Assembly (NCBI GenBank): GCA_030374805.1
Contig: JARGSG010000106.1
Span: 114,248 to 178,247 of the forward strand
Length of the DNA stretch: 64,000 nucleotides
Direction: 5' to 3'
Source: Gracilaria gracilis
Taxonomy: Eukaryota; Rhodophyta; Florideophyceae; Gracilariales; Gracilariaceae
This document shows positions 19,401 through 29,690 of this stretch, one piece after another. Position numbers and translations under genes: made by a program. The notes beneath the pieces are model-generated. The model was not told the DNA's origin and ran no database searches. It saw only the letters and a program-made list of their open reading frames with translations. Positions within the stretch are counted from its first letter, which is position 1, and each line of letters starts with the position of its first letter.

Positions 19401-21720
19401 ACCGGACAAGGTTTCGGCAGCTGTTAAGGCATTCCTGACAGCAGGAATGCCTGAAGTTCTGATGGAGCTGTTGGAGAAGATCGTTGTCCAAACAAGCAAC
19501 ACTGCATTTTCTCGCAACAGCAACCTTCAGAATCTCCTGATTCTAACCGCAGTTGGAGCGGCCCCAGAAAGGGTGATGGAGTATGTGAGAAGACTGGACA
19601 ACTATGACGGCGTAGACGTTGCACCCTCGTGTATTGACGCCGGTTTATTCGAGGAGGCGTACACAATATACTACAAGTTCGAGAAGTATGACGACGCCTT
19701 GGACGTTCTCCTGGAGCATATCAAGGATTTCGATCGTGCGCATGAGTTCGCTATACGTTTGAATCGCCCAGATGTGTGGCTCCGCTTGGGTATCGCTCAA
19801 GTTGAAAATGGATTCGTTGCTGATGGTGTTCGCTCACTAATGCGGGCAAAGGATGTTTCTCAATATGCGATCGTTGTTGAAGCCTCTAGATATTCAGCGG
19901 AGTCGAATGATGACTTCAAGATGATCTCGAAGTTCATGCGAGTTGCGAGAAAGAAGATTCGCCAACCCGAATCTGCTCTTCGATCAATTGACACTGAACT
20001 GGTTTATGCGTTGTGTCGTCTAAATGCATTGACTGATGTCGAAGAATTCATCATTACGACTGGACACAAGGCGAACCTCGAAGAAGTGGGTGACAGGTGC
20101 TTCGATCTTGAGCTATACCAAGCAGCAAAGATGATGTTCCGTGCTGTTCCTGAATGGTCAAAGCTTGCACACACCCACATCATGCTCAAAGAATACAAGG
20201 AAGCTGTGTATGCTGCCAAGAAGGCGAACAAGATTCCGACCTGGCGCATCGTGTGCTTTGGATGTGTTGACGGTCTTGAGTTCCGATTGGCAGCGCCTTG
20301 TGCCATGCGGTTGCTTGTGGAGACCGAAGAAATGCAAGAATGTATCGAATATTACGAGGAAAGAGGGCACTTTGGGGAGATTCTGGATGTCCTCGACGTT
20401 GCTTTGAACCTCCCCAGGGCTCACAACGCAATGTTTACGGAGACAGCGGTTCTGAAGACGAAGTACAGAGAAGAATCAGTTCTGAACTTCTGCCGACTAT
20501 GGCATGGCCGATTTACAATTCCGAAGGTAATAAGAGCCTGTACAAGAGCACTTCTATGGGATTCTGTTGTCTTCCTACACATTCAGTACAATGAATTCGA
20601 TAATGCGGCGGAGATCATGATGGACCATTCGCCAACTGCGTTCACGGCTGGGGAGTTCTTGGATGTTGTATCACGAGTTGGTACTTTGAATACCATGTAC
20701 CGTTCCATTGACTTCTATCTAGGTGAACAACCAGAGCTTTTGGAAGATCTCCTGAACGTTCTTGCTCCTCGAATAGACGGCTCCCGAGCAGTGGGTATCC
20801 TTCAAAGAGCGCGAGCGCGAGATTTTGGTCCATTGGGCTGCTTGCCGTTTGCTGTGAAGTATCTTAAAAAGATACAATCAGCAGATGTTCCTGAAGTCAA
20901 CGAAGCCTTGAATGAGATTTACCTCACGAATGGCGACACGGTCAGTCTGCGGAGCTCAGTGAAGGAGTTCAAGAACTTCGATCAAATCAAGCTCGCCAAA
21001 AGACTCCAGGACAACAACGTTCTTGAGTTCAGGCGCATCTCCATATATTTGTTGTCTCGAAACGGTAGATTTGAGCAAGCAATCGAACTGGCGAAGAAGG
21101 ATGTGCTTTACTACGACATGATTGATGCTATCGCCCAATCCGAGGATCAAGAGCTAGCCGAAACATATGCCGAATACTTTGCCGAGAACCAGCTACGCGA
21201 ATGTTTTGCTGCTTTGCTTTACGCGTGCTACAATTTCTTCCCTCCCGATGTGGCAATGGAATACGTGTGGATGGGAGAGATGCGAGATTTCGCTATGCCA
21301 TTCATGATTCAAACTTTGGCAGAAGCGGGATCTCGTTTAACCGGGCTAGAGGAGGAACGAAAAACAAAGCGCGAGGTAGAAGAAATGAGGCTAACCGAAG
21401 AAGAGGATGATCTTGTAGACGAATCTGTTTTGCTGTACGGTTTACAAGATTATCAACAGCAGCCTTTACTAACGTACTACCAAGCTGACGGTGGGGTTGT
21501 TGGCGGCTCAGCTCTGGGTGGGGGAGGAGGGAACGGAGTGGGTCTCATAGGCTGGCATGGAGGTAACGCGGCTATGCAGCAGGGTGCTAGTAACGCGCTG
21601 ACAGTTGTTGGTCCTATGACCTCTGTGCACCCCGCAAACGCTTTCAATCCCATGAATGCCTATAGTACTTATGCTTTACCAACTGGTGGGGCAAACTACG
21701 CCACTGGACAGGCGATGTAA
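16426..21720 (+). CDS. CHC: Clathrin heavy chain
   Basis: 1,764 residues; forms the triskelion leg of clathrin coats in endocytosis and trans-Golgi traffic. The N-terminal seven-bladed propeller (about 1-360) shows family text such as FWYWIEDDVLAIVT and KWLAVTALSAQQN. The linker and the seven clathrin heavy chain repeats fill about 500-1600 (SRYSAESNDDFKMISKFMRVARKK, AHIMLKEYKEAVYAAKKAN-type segments). Homology begins at the ATG at 16426 (MAAPLKLKSAFSLLSLGV), and its -3 G and +4 G context is better than that of the upstream ATG at 16360, which would add 22 Pro/Arg-rich residues. The C-terminal 110 residues are Gly/Ala/Asn-rich beyond the trimerisation region and longer than in animals (about 1,675). 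No intron is needed. Confidence 0.95.
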   Translation: MAAPLKLKSAFSLLSLGVAPTSLTFATTTLSSDRAVTVRDQPPGKQPSLVILHTASPTAPTRRPFSADAALLHPQKDWLAVRVGVNVSVIDLASKKKLYEAVLPDAIAFWYWIEDDVLAIVTLTAVFHWQLSEEPHPVFERHETLLNSQIIGYATDASQKWLAVTALSAQQNGIAGHVQLFSCAKNMSQILSAHAATFAKLTLDDYNANLFLFASRTENEETGKTESLLRIIEVGGSRFGKISTEIYYPPEFASDFPIALHVSSKYPTIVYLITKMGYIHLYDLETAKCIYMNRISETTLFATAPHIASGGLIGINRQGDVLLVSVNPDAIVPYVRKKLGDEELAVGLASRNGFAGAESGFADSFEDALEEGDYKKAAMLAADSPGGFLRTVGTIERFRSLPADGPAPPVLIYFQTCLGRGKLNNEESAEFARQLMGNKKTEMLEKWIKEDKLEFTEAVGDVIRPNNPTLALAVYIKAKAHEKVMECMIQTGQTSKIALYAKKVGMEVTHRDLVEMAANYNPQAALDIANNTSNALVLIDPKKKKESIEEINKMVDMFMAKGMLNEATSHAMDHLTDEDPAEGPIQTKILKACLVNAPAVADGILSQDIWHQFDSFSIAMLCERSGLFQHALEHYSDLSDVKRVITNTHVINPDFILNYFGTIHPDDQLEVLKELIVTNPRANIRLCVNVAAKYTDSMGGPLKVIPVFESVPKVPDALYYYLGAIVAYTDVPEVHNRFIRVAVELHQYDDAHRVTRESNHYDPEGIKSFLKHARPRDPRPLINVCDRFGFVDEMVDYFVKYKQVKFIQGYVQRINPLQCPAVVGALLDNRGMREGDVKKMIMSVKNMVPVDDLVESVQSRGKINILLEFLESRLADGSTEASVHTGLAKVYIDTNRNAQHFLETNAYYDSREVGRFCTRRDPFLAFIAYRRGQCDDEVLEVTNDNSLFREQAIYAVDRADNELWEKIFDEANPFRRLVIDQVISTAMPECKRPDKVSAAVKAFLTAGMPEVLMELLEKIVVQTSNTAFSRNSNLQNLLILTAVGAAPERVMEYVRRLDNYDGVDVAPSCIDAGLFEEAYTIYYKFEKYDDALDVLLEHIKDFDRAHEFAIRLNRPDVWLRLGIAQVENGFVADGVRSLMRAKDVSQYAIVVEASRYSAESNDDFKMISKFMRVARKKIRQPESALRSIDTELVYALCRLNALTDVEEFIITTGHKANLEEVGDRCFDLELYQAAKMMFRAVPEWSKLAHTHIMLKEYKEAVYAAKKANKIPTWRIVCFGCVDGLEFRLAAPCAMRLLVETEEMQECIEYYEERGHFGEILDVLDVALNLPRAHNAMFTETAVLKTKYREESVLNFCRLWHGRFTIPKVIRACTRALLWDSVVFLHIQYNEFDNAAEIMMDHSPTAFTAGEFLDVVSRVGTLNTMYRSIDFYLGEQPELLEDLLNVLAPRIDGSRAVGILQRARARDFGPLGCLPFAVKYLKKIQSADVPEVNEALNEIYLTNGDTVSLRSSVKEFKNFDQIKLAKRLQDNNVLEFRRISIYLLSRNGRFEQAIELAKKDVLYYDMIDAIAQSEDQELAETYAEYFAENQLRECFAALLYACYNFFPPDVAMEYVWMGEMRDFAMPFMIQTLAEAGSRLTGLEEERKTKREVEEMRLTEEEDDLVDESVLLYGLQDYQQQPLLTYYQADGGVVGGSALGGGGGNGVGLIGWHGGNAAMQQGASNALTVVGPMTSVHPANAFNPMNAYSTYALPTGGANYATGQAM

Positions 21721-22301
21721 AATTGTTGCTAACCTGCCGGTGACAACCGGTATCTCACAATTCGTAACTTTCTTGAACCACCTAGCTAGAGTCATGACTT
21801 GTCTGCTTCAGTTTACAGTCTTTGCCCATGCTCTCCTTCTTACGTGGAGTGAAACCAGAAGGGGACAAGACGCAGGTGTCCCAAATCCAGGTTCCACTCG
21901 TCTCTCACCTTCGCATGGACACGAAGTCGCCCAAGACAATGCTCCACGATGTTTCGAGTCATATCGAAGAAGAAGACTCTAACAGCTGCTTCGTTATCCT
22001 CATGCGCTTGTCCGTACGTTCTCAGTTGCGCAGTTGAAAACTAACGAAGCCACCCTCTCAGCCGGATTCGGTTTTGGCTGGTTCTCAGCTACTTCTTGAG
22101 TTTAATCTGATCATGGAACAACTTCTATCGGGAGATCTTGGGCTCACGGGCCCATCACGGGCCCAAAACAACGTACAATGTCGCTGTATTTACCACTTTG
22201 GCGAGGTCCATGCCAACCATTGATTGCGTATTCCACAGGGATACAATATGTTTCCCAACATTATGTACTGGGTGCGTATGCCATGCGGCAAAAGTTAGTT
22301 T
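21721..22301. other. Intergenic between convergent clathrin and CLP1
   Basis: 581 bases between two stop codons. A short direct repeat of GGGCCCATCAC/GGGCCCA lies at about 22148-22168. No gene seen; expected to hold both 3' UTRs. Confidence 0.45.
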
Positions 22302-23600
22302 CTACTCGACCCATTTGGTATCGCCCGCAAGCAGAATGTCACCCGGTACGGGACCGGGCGACGGGGCGAGCACAGTCATACTGTTCCTTTCTACATCTAC
22401 TTTTACAACATGCAAGAAGCCGAACAAGGGCATGTCAAATACGTCCTTCTCGTCTTTTGCCTGACTAACCGCAAGCACATTGTGCAGGACATCAGCTACA
22501 GACGTAATGCGTACTGGCTTCAATGGATCCAGGGAACTGGACGCGCCGACGGGCAGAACACTGTCGGGTACAACTGTTGCCTCGCCGCCAATGCGCAACA
22601 CAGTCACTTTGTCAAACTCAATTGCTGTTGAAAAAGGACTCAGTCTGTTATCACTGCCATAAAAGTAGGCTTTGATAGCCGCAGATCGCAAAGATTGTCT
22701 TGTCTCCTCGTCTCTTGAAATAACGCCGCCGCTCTTCGCCAACAAAACCGCCTCGGTGGGAGTGCTTGCAAACGTAGATTTGATGGCAGCGTAGAGACGT
22801 TCGGCGCCCAAAACAAAAACGACATCGGCCTTCATGGCGCGAATAGCCTGAATGACACCGTCTGTACCGTCTTTTGCTAGAATATCGCCGCTTGTGTCTG
22901 CCAGAACGCCTACCCATGGGTTTAGATGGGACATACCCAAAACCTTGTCAACAAGTGCACCGAGCTTGTTAAACGCATTCTCGCTAACCGGAACGTTGTG
23001 TCTTGGCGAGTGATGACCCACCATCAAGGTGGCCAAGCGCTCGTGTACCAAATTGCCCGCCTCCAGATCAAGGTGAGAAACAAGCGAGAGCGCAATCGTA
23101 GCTGGCATCGTGCCCACAGCGCCGCCTGCACACGGGTCCATATCAGCAACCAGGGCAGTGCGATTGGCGCGCACACAGTACGCCGCGAGAATATTAACGA
23201 GAGCAGTCTTGCCACAGTCGGGCGGACCAACGATAACAGCGCGCGGACCAGGAATACCTGCATGACGCGCAATCTCACGCTTGCTCTGGAGAATTGAGTG
23301 CGCCTTGATATACGACGGCATCGGCGTCTCGGTGGCAGTATACGCCATGACGTGCTCCGGTGCACGCAGCGCAAGTTCGGCGCCATGCCACGTAAACGCG
23401 GCGGCGTTTAGGCCTGGTGGCAGATGATAAGGCTTGTTCTGCGCGAGCGCAAGGCCAAACAGCTCGGCCGATCCGGTGAGAAGAGTGAGGCTGGCCGACG
23501 CGACATCGGGCGGGATCTCGAAGCGCAACTCGTGTTCGGTAGGGAGGGCGAACTTTCGCGCGGGATGCTCGTTGAGTTGGGCGCCGTCGTCTAGCGCCAT
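22302..23600 (-). CDS. CLP1: Pre-mRNA cleavage complex II / RNA 5'-kinase family protein CLP1
   Basis: 432 residues. CLP1 is part of cleavage factor II in mRNA 3'-end formation and, in animals, an RNA 5'-hydroxyl kinase in tRNA splicing. N-terminal region: LPTEHELRFEIP and LTGSAELFGLAL, then FTWHGAEL. The Walker A loop is GPPDCGKT (125-132), with the lysine and threonine present. Later family segments are VVFVLGAERLYAAIKS, LLAKSGGVISRDEE, AYFYGSDNRLSPFS and VPDSVLPVG. I start at ATG 23600 because homology begins there. The frame is open upstream to 23786, but that extension is a hydrophobic, Pro-rich stretch with no counterpart in the family. Whether the kinase is active cannot be told: several ligand residues around the loop differ from human CLP1. 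Confidence 0.92.
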   Translation of the reverse strand: MALDDGAQLNEHPARKFALPTEHELRFEIPPDVASASLTLLTGSAELFGLALAQNKPYHLPPGLNAAAFTWHGAELALRAPEHVMAYTATETPMPSYIKAHSILQSKREIARHAGIPGPRAVIVGPPDCGKTALVNILAAYCVRANRTALVADMDPCAGGAVGTMPATIALSLVSHLDLEAGNLVHERLATLMVGHHSPRHNVPVSENAFNKLGALVDKVLGMSHLNPWVGVLADTSGDILAKDGTDGVIQAIRAMKADVVFVLGAERLYAAIKSTFASTPTEAVLLAKSGGVISRDEETRQSLRSAAIKAYFYGSDNRLSPFSTAIEFDKVTVLRIGGEATVVPDSVLPVGASSSLDPLKPVRITSVADVLHNVLAVSQAKDEKDVFDMPLFGFLHVVKVDVERNSMTVLAPSPGPVPGDILLAGDTKWVE

Positions 23601-24046
23601 GGCGAGGCTGCACAGCGCGGACGGCGAGCGCGGCGCATTAGGGAATGGCATCGAAGGTGGCGAGAAGGCGCACAACGACAGAAAGAAGCTGAAACAAAGC
23701 GCCGCGAAGAGACGCGGAAGCCTTTCGCCACGTTGGCACAGCTGTGCGCCACATGCGTAAGAGTCGTATCTACGAAACGAAATCATGCATGCGCGAGAGA
23801 GGCGCTGTGCAGACGGGCAGCAGTCACGAAAATGGCGCGAACGGCGCCATGGAGCGCGACGTAATTGGCCGTGCCACCGCTGGTGACCTTGTGCGACGCA
23901 GACTCCCCTTCGCGCACAGCGAGCTGCTGCGATCGTTTGCGTGGCCGGTTTGCATTCGAGGTCGCTGCTGGAATCAGCCCACTGACGAGCGACGAAGCGA
24001 CGGAGCGACTGAGCGTCTGAGCGAGTAACCTCCGCTCAAAGCAGCC
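23601..24046. promoter_or_regulatory. Divergent promoter region, CLP1 / membralin
   Basis: 446 bases between divergent start codons. GC-rich, no TATA box seen. A GCGAC(G/T)GAGC-type short repeat occurs near 23985-24020. Confidence 0.45.
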
Positions 24047-25242
24047 ATGGCGTCGGCGTCCACCACGCTGTTGCGCCCGTACTCCAGCCGCGTGCACGCC
24101 GCACACGCCGCGCACGCCGCTTCCCATGAGACGCTCATGGCGTCCATGATGGCGCGCTCCACGCCCAGAGTCATCTTTCGCTCACAGCTGGTACGCCACT
24201 CCGTTACCGCCCTGGAGCTTCTCGCTGCTATCAACGCCATTGCCATGTTTATCACGCTGTGTGCGCTACATGTTCGCTTTGTCAGGCACGATGGCTGTGC
24301 GTCCGTGTTGAACGACTCTGATCTCGTTCCGTATCGCTCCACTGAGCAGGAGCCGCCCATCATCGAGTTTGTCATTCTGCCCGCGCGCGCTGTAGTGCTC
24401 CACACAGCTTTCGCTTCTCACGGGAGCGTGGCTTCCTGCTGCTTTCCGACTCTTCCCTTGCGCACTTCAACATATCTGTGCGTCGCATTACCGTCAGTGA
24501 GTACGACAAGTGTCTCGGCGATCCGATACAGAGGTTTCTGCTGGCGCATTTCGTGGGCTATGAAACCATTGCGGTCAACGCGTTTGCCAGGATGAGACGC
24601 AACCTGCACGATGCGAACGGATACGTATTCGTCACACACACCAAACGTCTTCTCAACCTCATGCACGCCGACCCCATAATGTCAATTGACGATCTGCCGC
24701 TGCTGTACAGAATCTTCGTGAGAATTGTGTGGAAGGCAGGCGCAATAATGACCGCATGCTTCATCATGTGTACCACTGCCGCGCTTGTTCACTTTTCGCT
24801 CAAAGAAGTACAGCTTCGCATGATAAACCTTACCATCGACTTGCAAATCGTTATGCGCTTACAACAAAGTTATGGCCGAGTGCTCGTTCAATACGCCATT
24901 GATGCGCTGGTATTCGTGCCCATCATTGCCGGTATGCTGTTCTTCCTGTTTGAGTTTTTCGACGATCAGGCATTAGCATTTTCCGTGCTTGTGATAGCGT
25001 GGTTGTGTGCATTCGCGGCAAGCGGCAGTACTCGTCATTGGATTAGTCGCGTTTACCTGCCTCGTCTTTTCTTTTGCTACTTCGGTGCTTTTCATGTGTA
25101 CTTCTTCTCGTTCCCTCTTGGCTTCAGTTGGCTTGCATTCGCAACCAGTATTGCGTTTATGGTTCACGCTGCTTTAACAGTCTGGAACCACTGCGAGCTA
25201 CCTGTATTACGACGACAACGCAGTTTTCAGTCCCCTGACTAG
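24047..25242 (+). CDS. Membralin (TMEM259-like ER membrane protein), apparent frameshift
   Basis: Membralin is a multi-pass ER protein that works with ER-associated degradation in animals and plants. The first part (24047 to about 24420) has an N-terminal hydrophobic helix (ALELLAAINAIAMFITLCALHV). The second part, from about 24425 in another frame to 25242, has the diagnostic segments YDKCLGDPIQRFLLAHFVGYE, then NGYVFVT, four to five membrane helices, RVYLPRLFFCYFGAFHVYFF and HCELPVLRRQ. The frames fail to join near 24390-24425, at a GC dinucleotide run and a CACACA run. An indel in the gene, a sequencing error or a tiny intron are all possible. Total about 398 residues, shorter than animal membralin because the lumenal loop is reduced. 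Function is inferred from family only. Confidence 0.82.
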
Positions 25243-25591
25243 TCGACTGGCACGGCTGTCATTTCTTTTTTCTTCTCTGCTCATCTTTCATCCACAATCA
25301 GAAACTAATGCGCGCCGTCGTTCAAGCTGCGGCCTTTCATGCATATACCTACTCTGCCTAACTTACGCTGAGCACGTTTTGACCATAGATATGCACGTAT
25401 CGACGTGTGTCGCAATTCCCTGTCCAGATACTCTTGCAACCGCAACTCGATTACTCATTCTTACCGTTTACTCTTGGTTCAGCCATCCTGTCCAGAGTCA
25501 TGTTTATTTTAGAAAAGTTTCTTTTCCAAGAAAGAAGTGCCTCAGTCAAAGCTTAAACCTAAAGGAGAATGTACACAATCGTTGTCTCCCA
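25243..25591. other. Intergenic between convergent membralin and CCT4
   Basis: 349 bases between stop codons; T-rich in its first part. No gene seen. Confidence 0.4.
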
Positions 25592-27316
25592 CTATCTTAC
25601 CATAACAATGTCATCGATCTTCAAAAGCTGACGCACACATTCAGTGGCGAGCGATAGCGCTGAACTGAAAACCAACAATGGCATTACCACGTCCTCATCC
25701 TTTATATTTGTCACAGCACCTTTGCTCACGTTGATCCCGGCGCCAGATTCCCCAGCGGCGTGGCGGCGTCGAAGCTCGGTTACAATCTCTACAGGTTGCA
25801 GCCCCGCATTTTCGGCCAGGGTGAATGGAACAACATTTAGCGCCTCTGCATAAGCTTCGATACAGTACGCTTCCATACCAGTTGTTGCCTTTGCAGCTTT
25901 AGACAACAGCACCGAAACTTCAGTTTCGGGAGCTCCTCCTCCAGGGATAAGGTACTGCTTGTGTACTATTGACCGAACGACACATAATGCATCGTGCAGA
26001 GAACGTTCGGCCTCGTCAAGAACCAGATGATTCGACCCTCGTACCAGAATTGAAACTGTTTCCTTTGTAGGTTTCGCAATACCAGACATGCGAACTAGTT
26101 TTTCTGATCCGAGAGATACCTCTTCGACGAGATCAACCTTTGCCAACTTATCGGCTGTGAAAGTCTCAATACCCGCAATTGGAACGCAACCAAGACTCTT
26201 TGACAAGAATTCGACTTCATCTCTCTCGATATCTGTTACAACCATAATCTTCATCTTGCCCAAGAAATGAAGACTTAGATCCGTAGTAGCATCTCTCAAA
26301 ATGCTCTTTTGAATTAACAACACATTACATCCAGCTGCCTTGATCTTCTTACACAAACCAAGAATATATTGACGTTCCTCGCGAAGAATGCGATCCATAG
26401 CGGTGTAATCCTGTACCACGACTGAGTTTTCAACATCTGTCTTCGGAGGGCTGAGGCAGAATTGAATGAGCGCAACTTTTGCGCTTTGTACTTTTGTAAC
26501 GGAGTTGGATCCCGCCCTTGCAGCGTGTTGGTGAAGAATAATTCCATCGACAAGCTCAGAATCATCGATTGTACCGCCAAGCTTCTTCACAGTACGAATA
26601 TGTTTCAAATCGACAAAAGAAGTGGCAGAAGTGGAAGAAACTCCATGTACAATCGATTCATGTTGAGGGCTGCCATTCACTCTAGCACCTCCATTAGATT
26701 GCGGAGCTTTCTTGACCGTAAGCACTGCGTCAACAGCAATCGGAGCCAATAAATTTGAATACTGACTGACAACCTTGGAGTTTAAACTGGTCTTGGCAGC
26801 TTGAATAAGAGCGCCTCTATCGTCAAGATTAACCGGAACAGCCATATTATTGACAATCTCCATAGACTTGACCAACGCAAGCTGAAAAGCATCACTGATA
26901 GCCGAAGGGTGAATGCCATTAGCCAGCAGCTCCAAGGCAGCGCTGAGCAAAGCACCGCAAATAACAACAACGGAAGTGGTACCATCACCAGCAACAACAT
27001 CCTGAGATCTGGACAACTGAACAAGCATTTTAGCAGCCGGATGTTCAACCCTCATCTGCTCCAGGATAGTAGCGCCATCATTGGTAATCAGCACTGATCC
27101 ATCCTCCTGCGTGACCATCTTATCCATCCCGCGCGGGCCCAGCGACGTGCGAATCGCATCAGCCACAGCCTTTGCCGCGGTGATATTGTTCCGACGCACA
27201 TCCTTGGCCTTTTCAGAAATAGCGGTGGTGGTAGACATGTTAGCGCCAGCACCAGACGCGCCCGTCGGAGCCGAGGAAGTCATAGCCCCGTTCTGCGAGA
27301 CTTGTACTGCTACCAT
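25592..27316 (-). CDS. CCT4: T-complex protein 1 subunit delta (CCT4)
   Basis: 574-residue subunit of the cytosolic chaperonin TRiC/CCT, which folds actin and tubulin. ATP-binding and hydrolysis motifs are all present: [27 protein letters not shown] and the GGGAPETE segment. Delta-specific text includes [10 protein letters not shown]-like [53 protein letters not shown] and the C-terminal [22 protein letters not shown] 27316 is the first true ATG; the frame upstream opens only with a TTG. The N-terminal 50 residues are a Ser/Thr/Ala-rich extension, and about 28 residues ([16 protein letters not shown] onward) are inserted ahead of the apical domain start compared with human CCT4 (539 residues). 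Assignment to delta is firm. Confidence 0.95.
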   Translation of the reverse strand: MVAVQVSQNGAMTSSAPTGASGAGANMSTTTAISEKAKDVRRNNITAAKAVADAIRTSLGPRGMDKMVTQEDGSVLITNDGATILEQMRVEHPAAKMLVQLSRSQDVVAGDGTTSVVVICGALLSAALELLANGIHPSAISDAFQLALVKSMEIVNNMAVPVNLDDRGALIQAAKTSLNSKVVSQYSNLLAPIAVDAVLTVKKAPQSNGGARVNGSPQHESIVHGVSSTSATSFVDLKHIRTVKKLGGTIDDSELVDGIILHQHAARAGSNSVTKVQSAKVALIQFCLSPPKTDVENSVVVQDYTAMDRILREERQYILGLCKKIKAAGCNVLLIQKSILRDATTDLSLHFLGKMKIMVVTDIERDEVEFLSKSLGCVPIAGIETFTADKLAKVDLVEEVSLGSEKLVRMSGIAKPTKETVSILVRGSNHLVLDEAERSLHDALCVVRSIVHKQYLIPGGGAPETEVSVLLSKAAKATTGMEAYCIEAYAEALNVVPFTLAENAGLQPVEIVTELRRRHAAGESGAGINVSKGAVTNIKDEDVVMPLLVFSSALSLATECVRQLLKIDDIVMVR

Positions 27317-27877
27317 GTCAGATGAGCCGTGAGCACACGCGGATCGAAGCGATTCCAACGGACGCGCGAGCGTTCGGACGAGGTGACTCGAGTCGCTTTT
27401 GTTATTCCGGAAGCGGCTTCCGCCGCTTGATCCGAAGCGGTGCGCGCCGCTGCCATCATGACATGACAGCCACGTGTATGGGGACGGATCACGTACATGT
27501 AGCGGTCTACCCCGCAGATGTCAAGGCGACATATGCTACCCTTGGTATGCCAAACGAAAAGCACTCGAAACGAAACTGCTAGATCACGTCGCACAGCCTT
27601 TTATTCATCAGCCGCCGCCGCCTCTCACATCCCACCCTGCGCGTCCTGCGCCGCCTTCCCACGGCAACAACTCCGCCGTCCCGCCGTCCGTCCTCTCACA
27701 AACACAAGTGCCTCTACCACACAAACAGCTACCGTGTACTACAACAATCCACAGCACTCCACGACAGACCCCCATCCCGCCCCACAACACGTTCGTTCCT
27801 ACAACGTACATTGCCAGTACAATACACAAACAAAACACAGTTCATTAATCGCACAAAAAGACCATCACCCGCCAACC
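27317..27877. other. Intergenic, CCT4 promoter side
   Basis: 561 bases between the CCT4 start and the stop of the next minus-strand gene. The plus strand is C/A-rich from 27600 to 27860 (purine-poor). It should hold the CCT4 promoter and the G3BP-like 3' UTR. No gene seen. Confidence 0.4.
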
Positions 27878-29290
27878 TTAGCTAATCGGTGCCAAATTCG
27901 CCCGATGACGCCTGGCACCGCGAGCGCCTCCCCGACCGCCGCGCATGCTCCCTGGTCGACGGCCCCCATAAGCCGGTCGCTTCTCACTCACATTCAACGC
28001 AATACCCTTGAAAGGTCCGACATCCTTTGCTCCGTTAGCCCATTCACTCACAGCAGCGCGCACTCCATCCATAGTTTCATACTCAATAAACGCAATACCT
28101 TTCGCCATCTTCACCTCCACATGACGTAATTTATGTCCATACGTGCTGAATTCCTCTCTGAAACAATTCGTCAACCCACGTACGTCTTGCAGAAACTCCT
28201 CTCCAAGATTCGACAGTTGCACAACTGCAGAGGGACCAAACACACGTGCATGTCCTCTGTACGGGTGACCACCGTGTTGATGAGACGATCGATGACCGTT
28301 TTGCACATTCTCCTGACGCTGGGTACTCTGCGCCGCATTCTTGCTCTCAGTCTCGCTCGGAACCACTTCAGCAATTTGCTTGGCTAGCTCCGGTGCCACT
28401 ACCGGTGTGACCACCGGTGTGACCACCGCCACCGCCTTCTCCTCAGGAACAGCTGCGACAGTCGTAGATCCATCCACTTCATCCTTTGAGCTCACAATTG
28501 ACGCCCAAGTCTTCCTAGCCGGCGGAACGGAACGCGCAACGGACGCCGGTTCCTTTGAGTCGCCATTCGCCAAATCAGCACTGGCACCGCCATCAGCAGC
28601 CAAGCTCACAGCAGACGGCGGCGACGCTGCTTCGTTTGAAGCCGCTGCAGCCGATTCAGATGAAGCTTGCGTATGTGTATCAGACTCGTTGTGGGGCACC
28701 ATGCCGTTCGGAGGCTGCAGCGACTCAGACGCAACGTCGGGTACTAGCTGCGGGGCGTGCGGCGACTCGGAGAGCACTGGCGGCGGCGACGTGGGCTTAG
28801 AAGGCTCGACAGGTGTAGAGGTGGACGCGGAATCGGTGAGCGTAGCTGCCACGACGGGCTCCGGTTCCGACGAGACGTTCTGCGAAGGCTGCGGGGTGTC
28901 GGGCAGTATGGTGAAGATATCGTTACGACAGTAGAAATGAACGTCATGTGAATCTCTCTGTTTCTCTAGGACAAACGTCTGTGTGAAGGTGACGGACAAG
29001 CTGTCTTTGCTGAAGGTACCGTGAACTACGACGAGATATGCAGAAGCTCCCGTCTGTTGCGCAGCCACCTTGTTGACAGTGGTTTCGGCTCCAGCGAGGG
29101 GGAGCTTCGTGGCGACATGGGCGATCGCGGGACCTATGGCACTGAGCCCATCTCCGTGGTGGATCTCGGAGTCAGACCCATACAGCTCGACGATGCGTTG
29201 CGGCAACTTCTCCGCCACGCGGTAGTAGACGTTGACAAAGGACTGTGCAACACGTGCTGCGGACGGAGGTTGCTTCGGAGCGGCTCCCAT
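27878..29290 (-). CDS. G3BP-like RNA-binding protein (NTF2-like domain + RRM + RGG)
   Basis: 470 residues with the G3BP architecture. An NTF2-like domain covers about 10-140 (VAQSFVNVYYRVAEKLPQRI, then the typical QTFVLEK and VHFYCRNDIF). A long Ser/Pro/Ala/Glu-rich disordered middle follows, then an RRM-like fold at about 370-445 (AVVQLSNLGEEF, GIAFIEYETMDGVRAAV) and a C-terminal Arg/Gly box (GGRRPGSMRGGRGGARGARR). Proteins of this plan nucleate stress granules and bind mRNA and Caprin/USP10-type partners. ATG 29290 starts at the NTF2 domain; a more upstream in-frame ATG at 29462-29464 would add 58 residues including a Pro/Leu-rich run without family support. A 12-bp direct repeat in the middle encodes VVTP copies (28396-28425). 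Confidence 0.87.
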   Translation of the reverse strand: MGAAPKQPPSAARVAQSFVNVYYRVAEKLPQRIVELYGSDSEIHHGDGLSAIGPAIAHVATKLPLAGAETTVNKVAAQQTGASAYLVVVHGTFSKDSLSVTFTQTFVLEKQRDSHDVHFYCRNDIFTILPDTPQPSQNVSSEPEPVVAATLTDSASTSTPVEPSKPTSPPPVLSESPHAPQLVPDVASESLQPPNGMVPHNESDTHTQASSESAAAASNEAASPPSAVSLAADGGASADLANGDSKEPASVARSVPPARKTWASIVSSKDEVDGSTTVAAVPEEKAVAVVTPVVTPVVAPELAKQIAEVVPSETESKNAAQSTQRQENVQNGHRSSHQHGGHPYRGHARVFGPSAVVQLSNLGEEFLQDVRGLTNCFREEFSTYGHKLRHVEVKMAKGIAFIEYETMDGVRAAVSEWANGAKDVGPFKGIALNVSEKRPAYGGRRPGSMRGGRGGARGARRHRANLAPIS

Positions 29291-29690
29291 GATTGGAGAG
29301 CGCCAAGGGAGGGAGGGGAAGGGAGGGAGAAAGGGAGGGAGAAGGGGGAAGGGGGGGAGGTGAACTTTCGAAGCGGCGTGATGAAGGGCGGGAACAGAGC
29401 GCGGTGCGACGTCGAGACGCGCAGTGACGGGAGCACGCGCTTCTTCCGCGCCGCTGGTGTGCATCGAAGCGGCTTATGTGTCGCGGCCGGCGCGCGCCGC
29501 GGCGCGAGCGGATTTTTTGAAGCGCCGCTTGCGCATTTAGGGTTGTGCGTGTCGTGTTCGTCCAAAACGGCGCGTTTGGCCGCCGTTTGTTTGACTCTGC
29601 TCTAGAGATACGGAGACCGCGCGACCAGACTGCTGCGGTGGTAGACGTCCCAAGTTGGGGACTTTGCGCAATTTGCTGTGTTGGCCATTG
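29291..29690. promoter_or_regulatory. Divergent promoter region, G3BP-like / coiled-coil gene
   Basis: 400 bases between divergent starts. A purine run of AGGGAGGG-type repeats (29309-29362, plus strand) lies just upstream of the G3BP-like start. No TATA box seen. Confidence 0.45.

Noticed and set aside
23601-23786. N-terminal extension of CLP1 with hydrophobic stretch
   Set aside because: A nuclear/cytosolic CLP1 needs no signal peptide and homology starts at 23600; the stretch is promoter DNA that happens to be open.
28396-28425. Direct repeat of ACCGGTGTGACC
   Set aside because: Explained as a coding repeat (VVTP) in the disordered region of the G3BP-like protein.
28341-28934. 197-codon plus-strand frame opposite the G3BP-like gene
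   Set aside because: Antisense of the Ser/Thr/Pro/Ala-rich middle region; no independent support.
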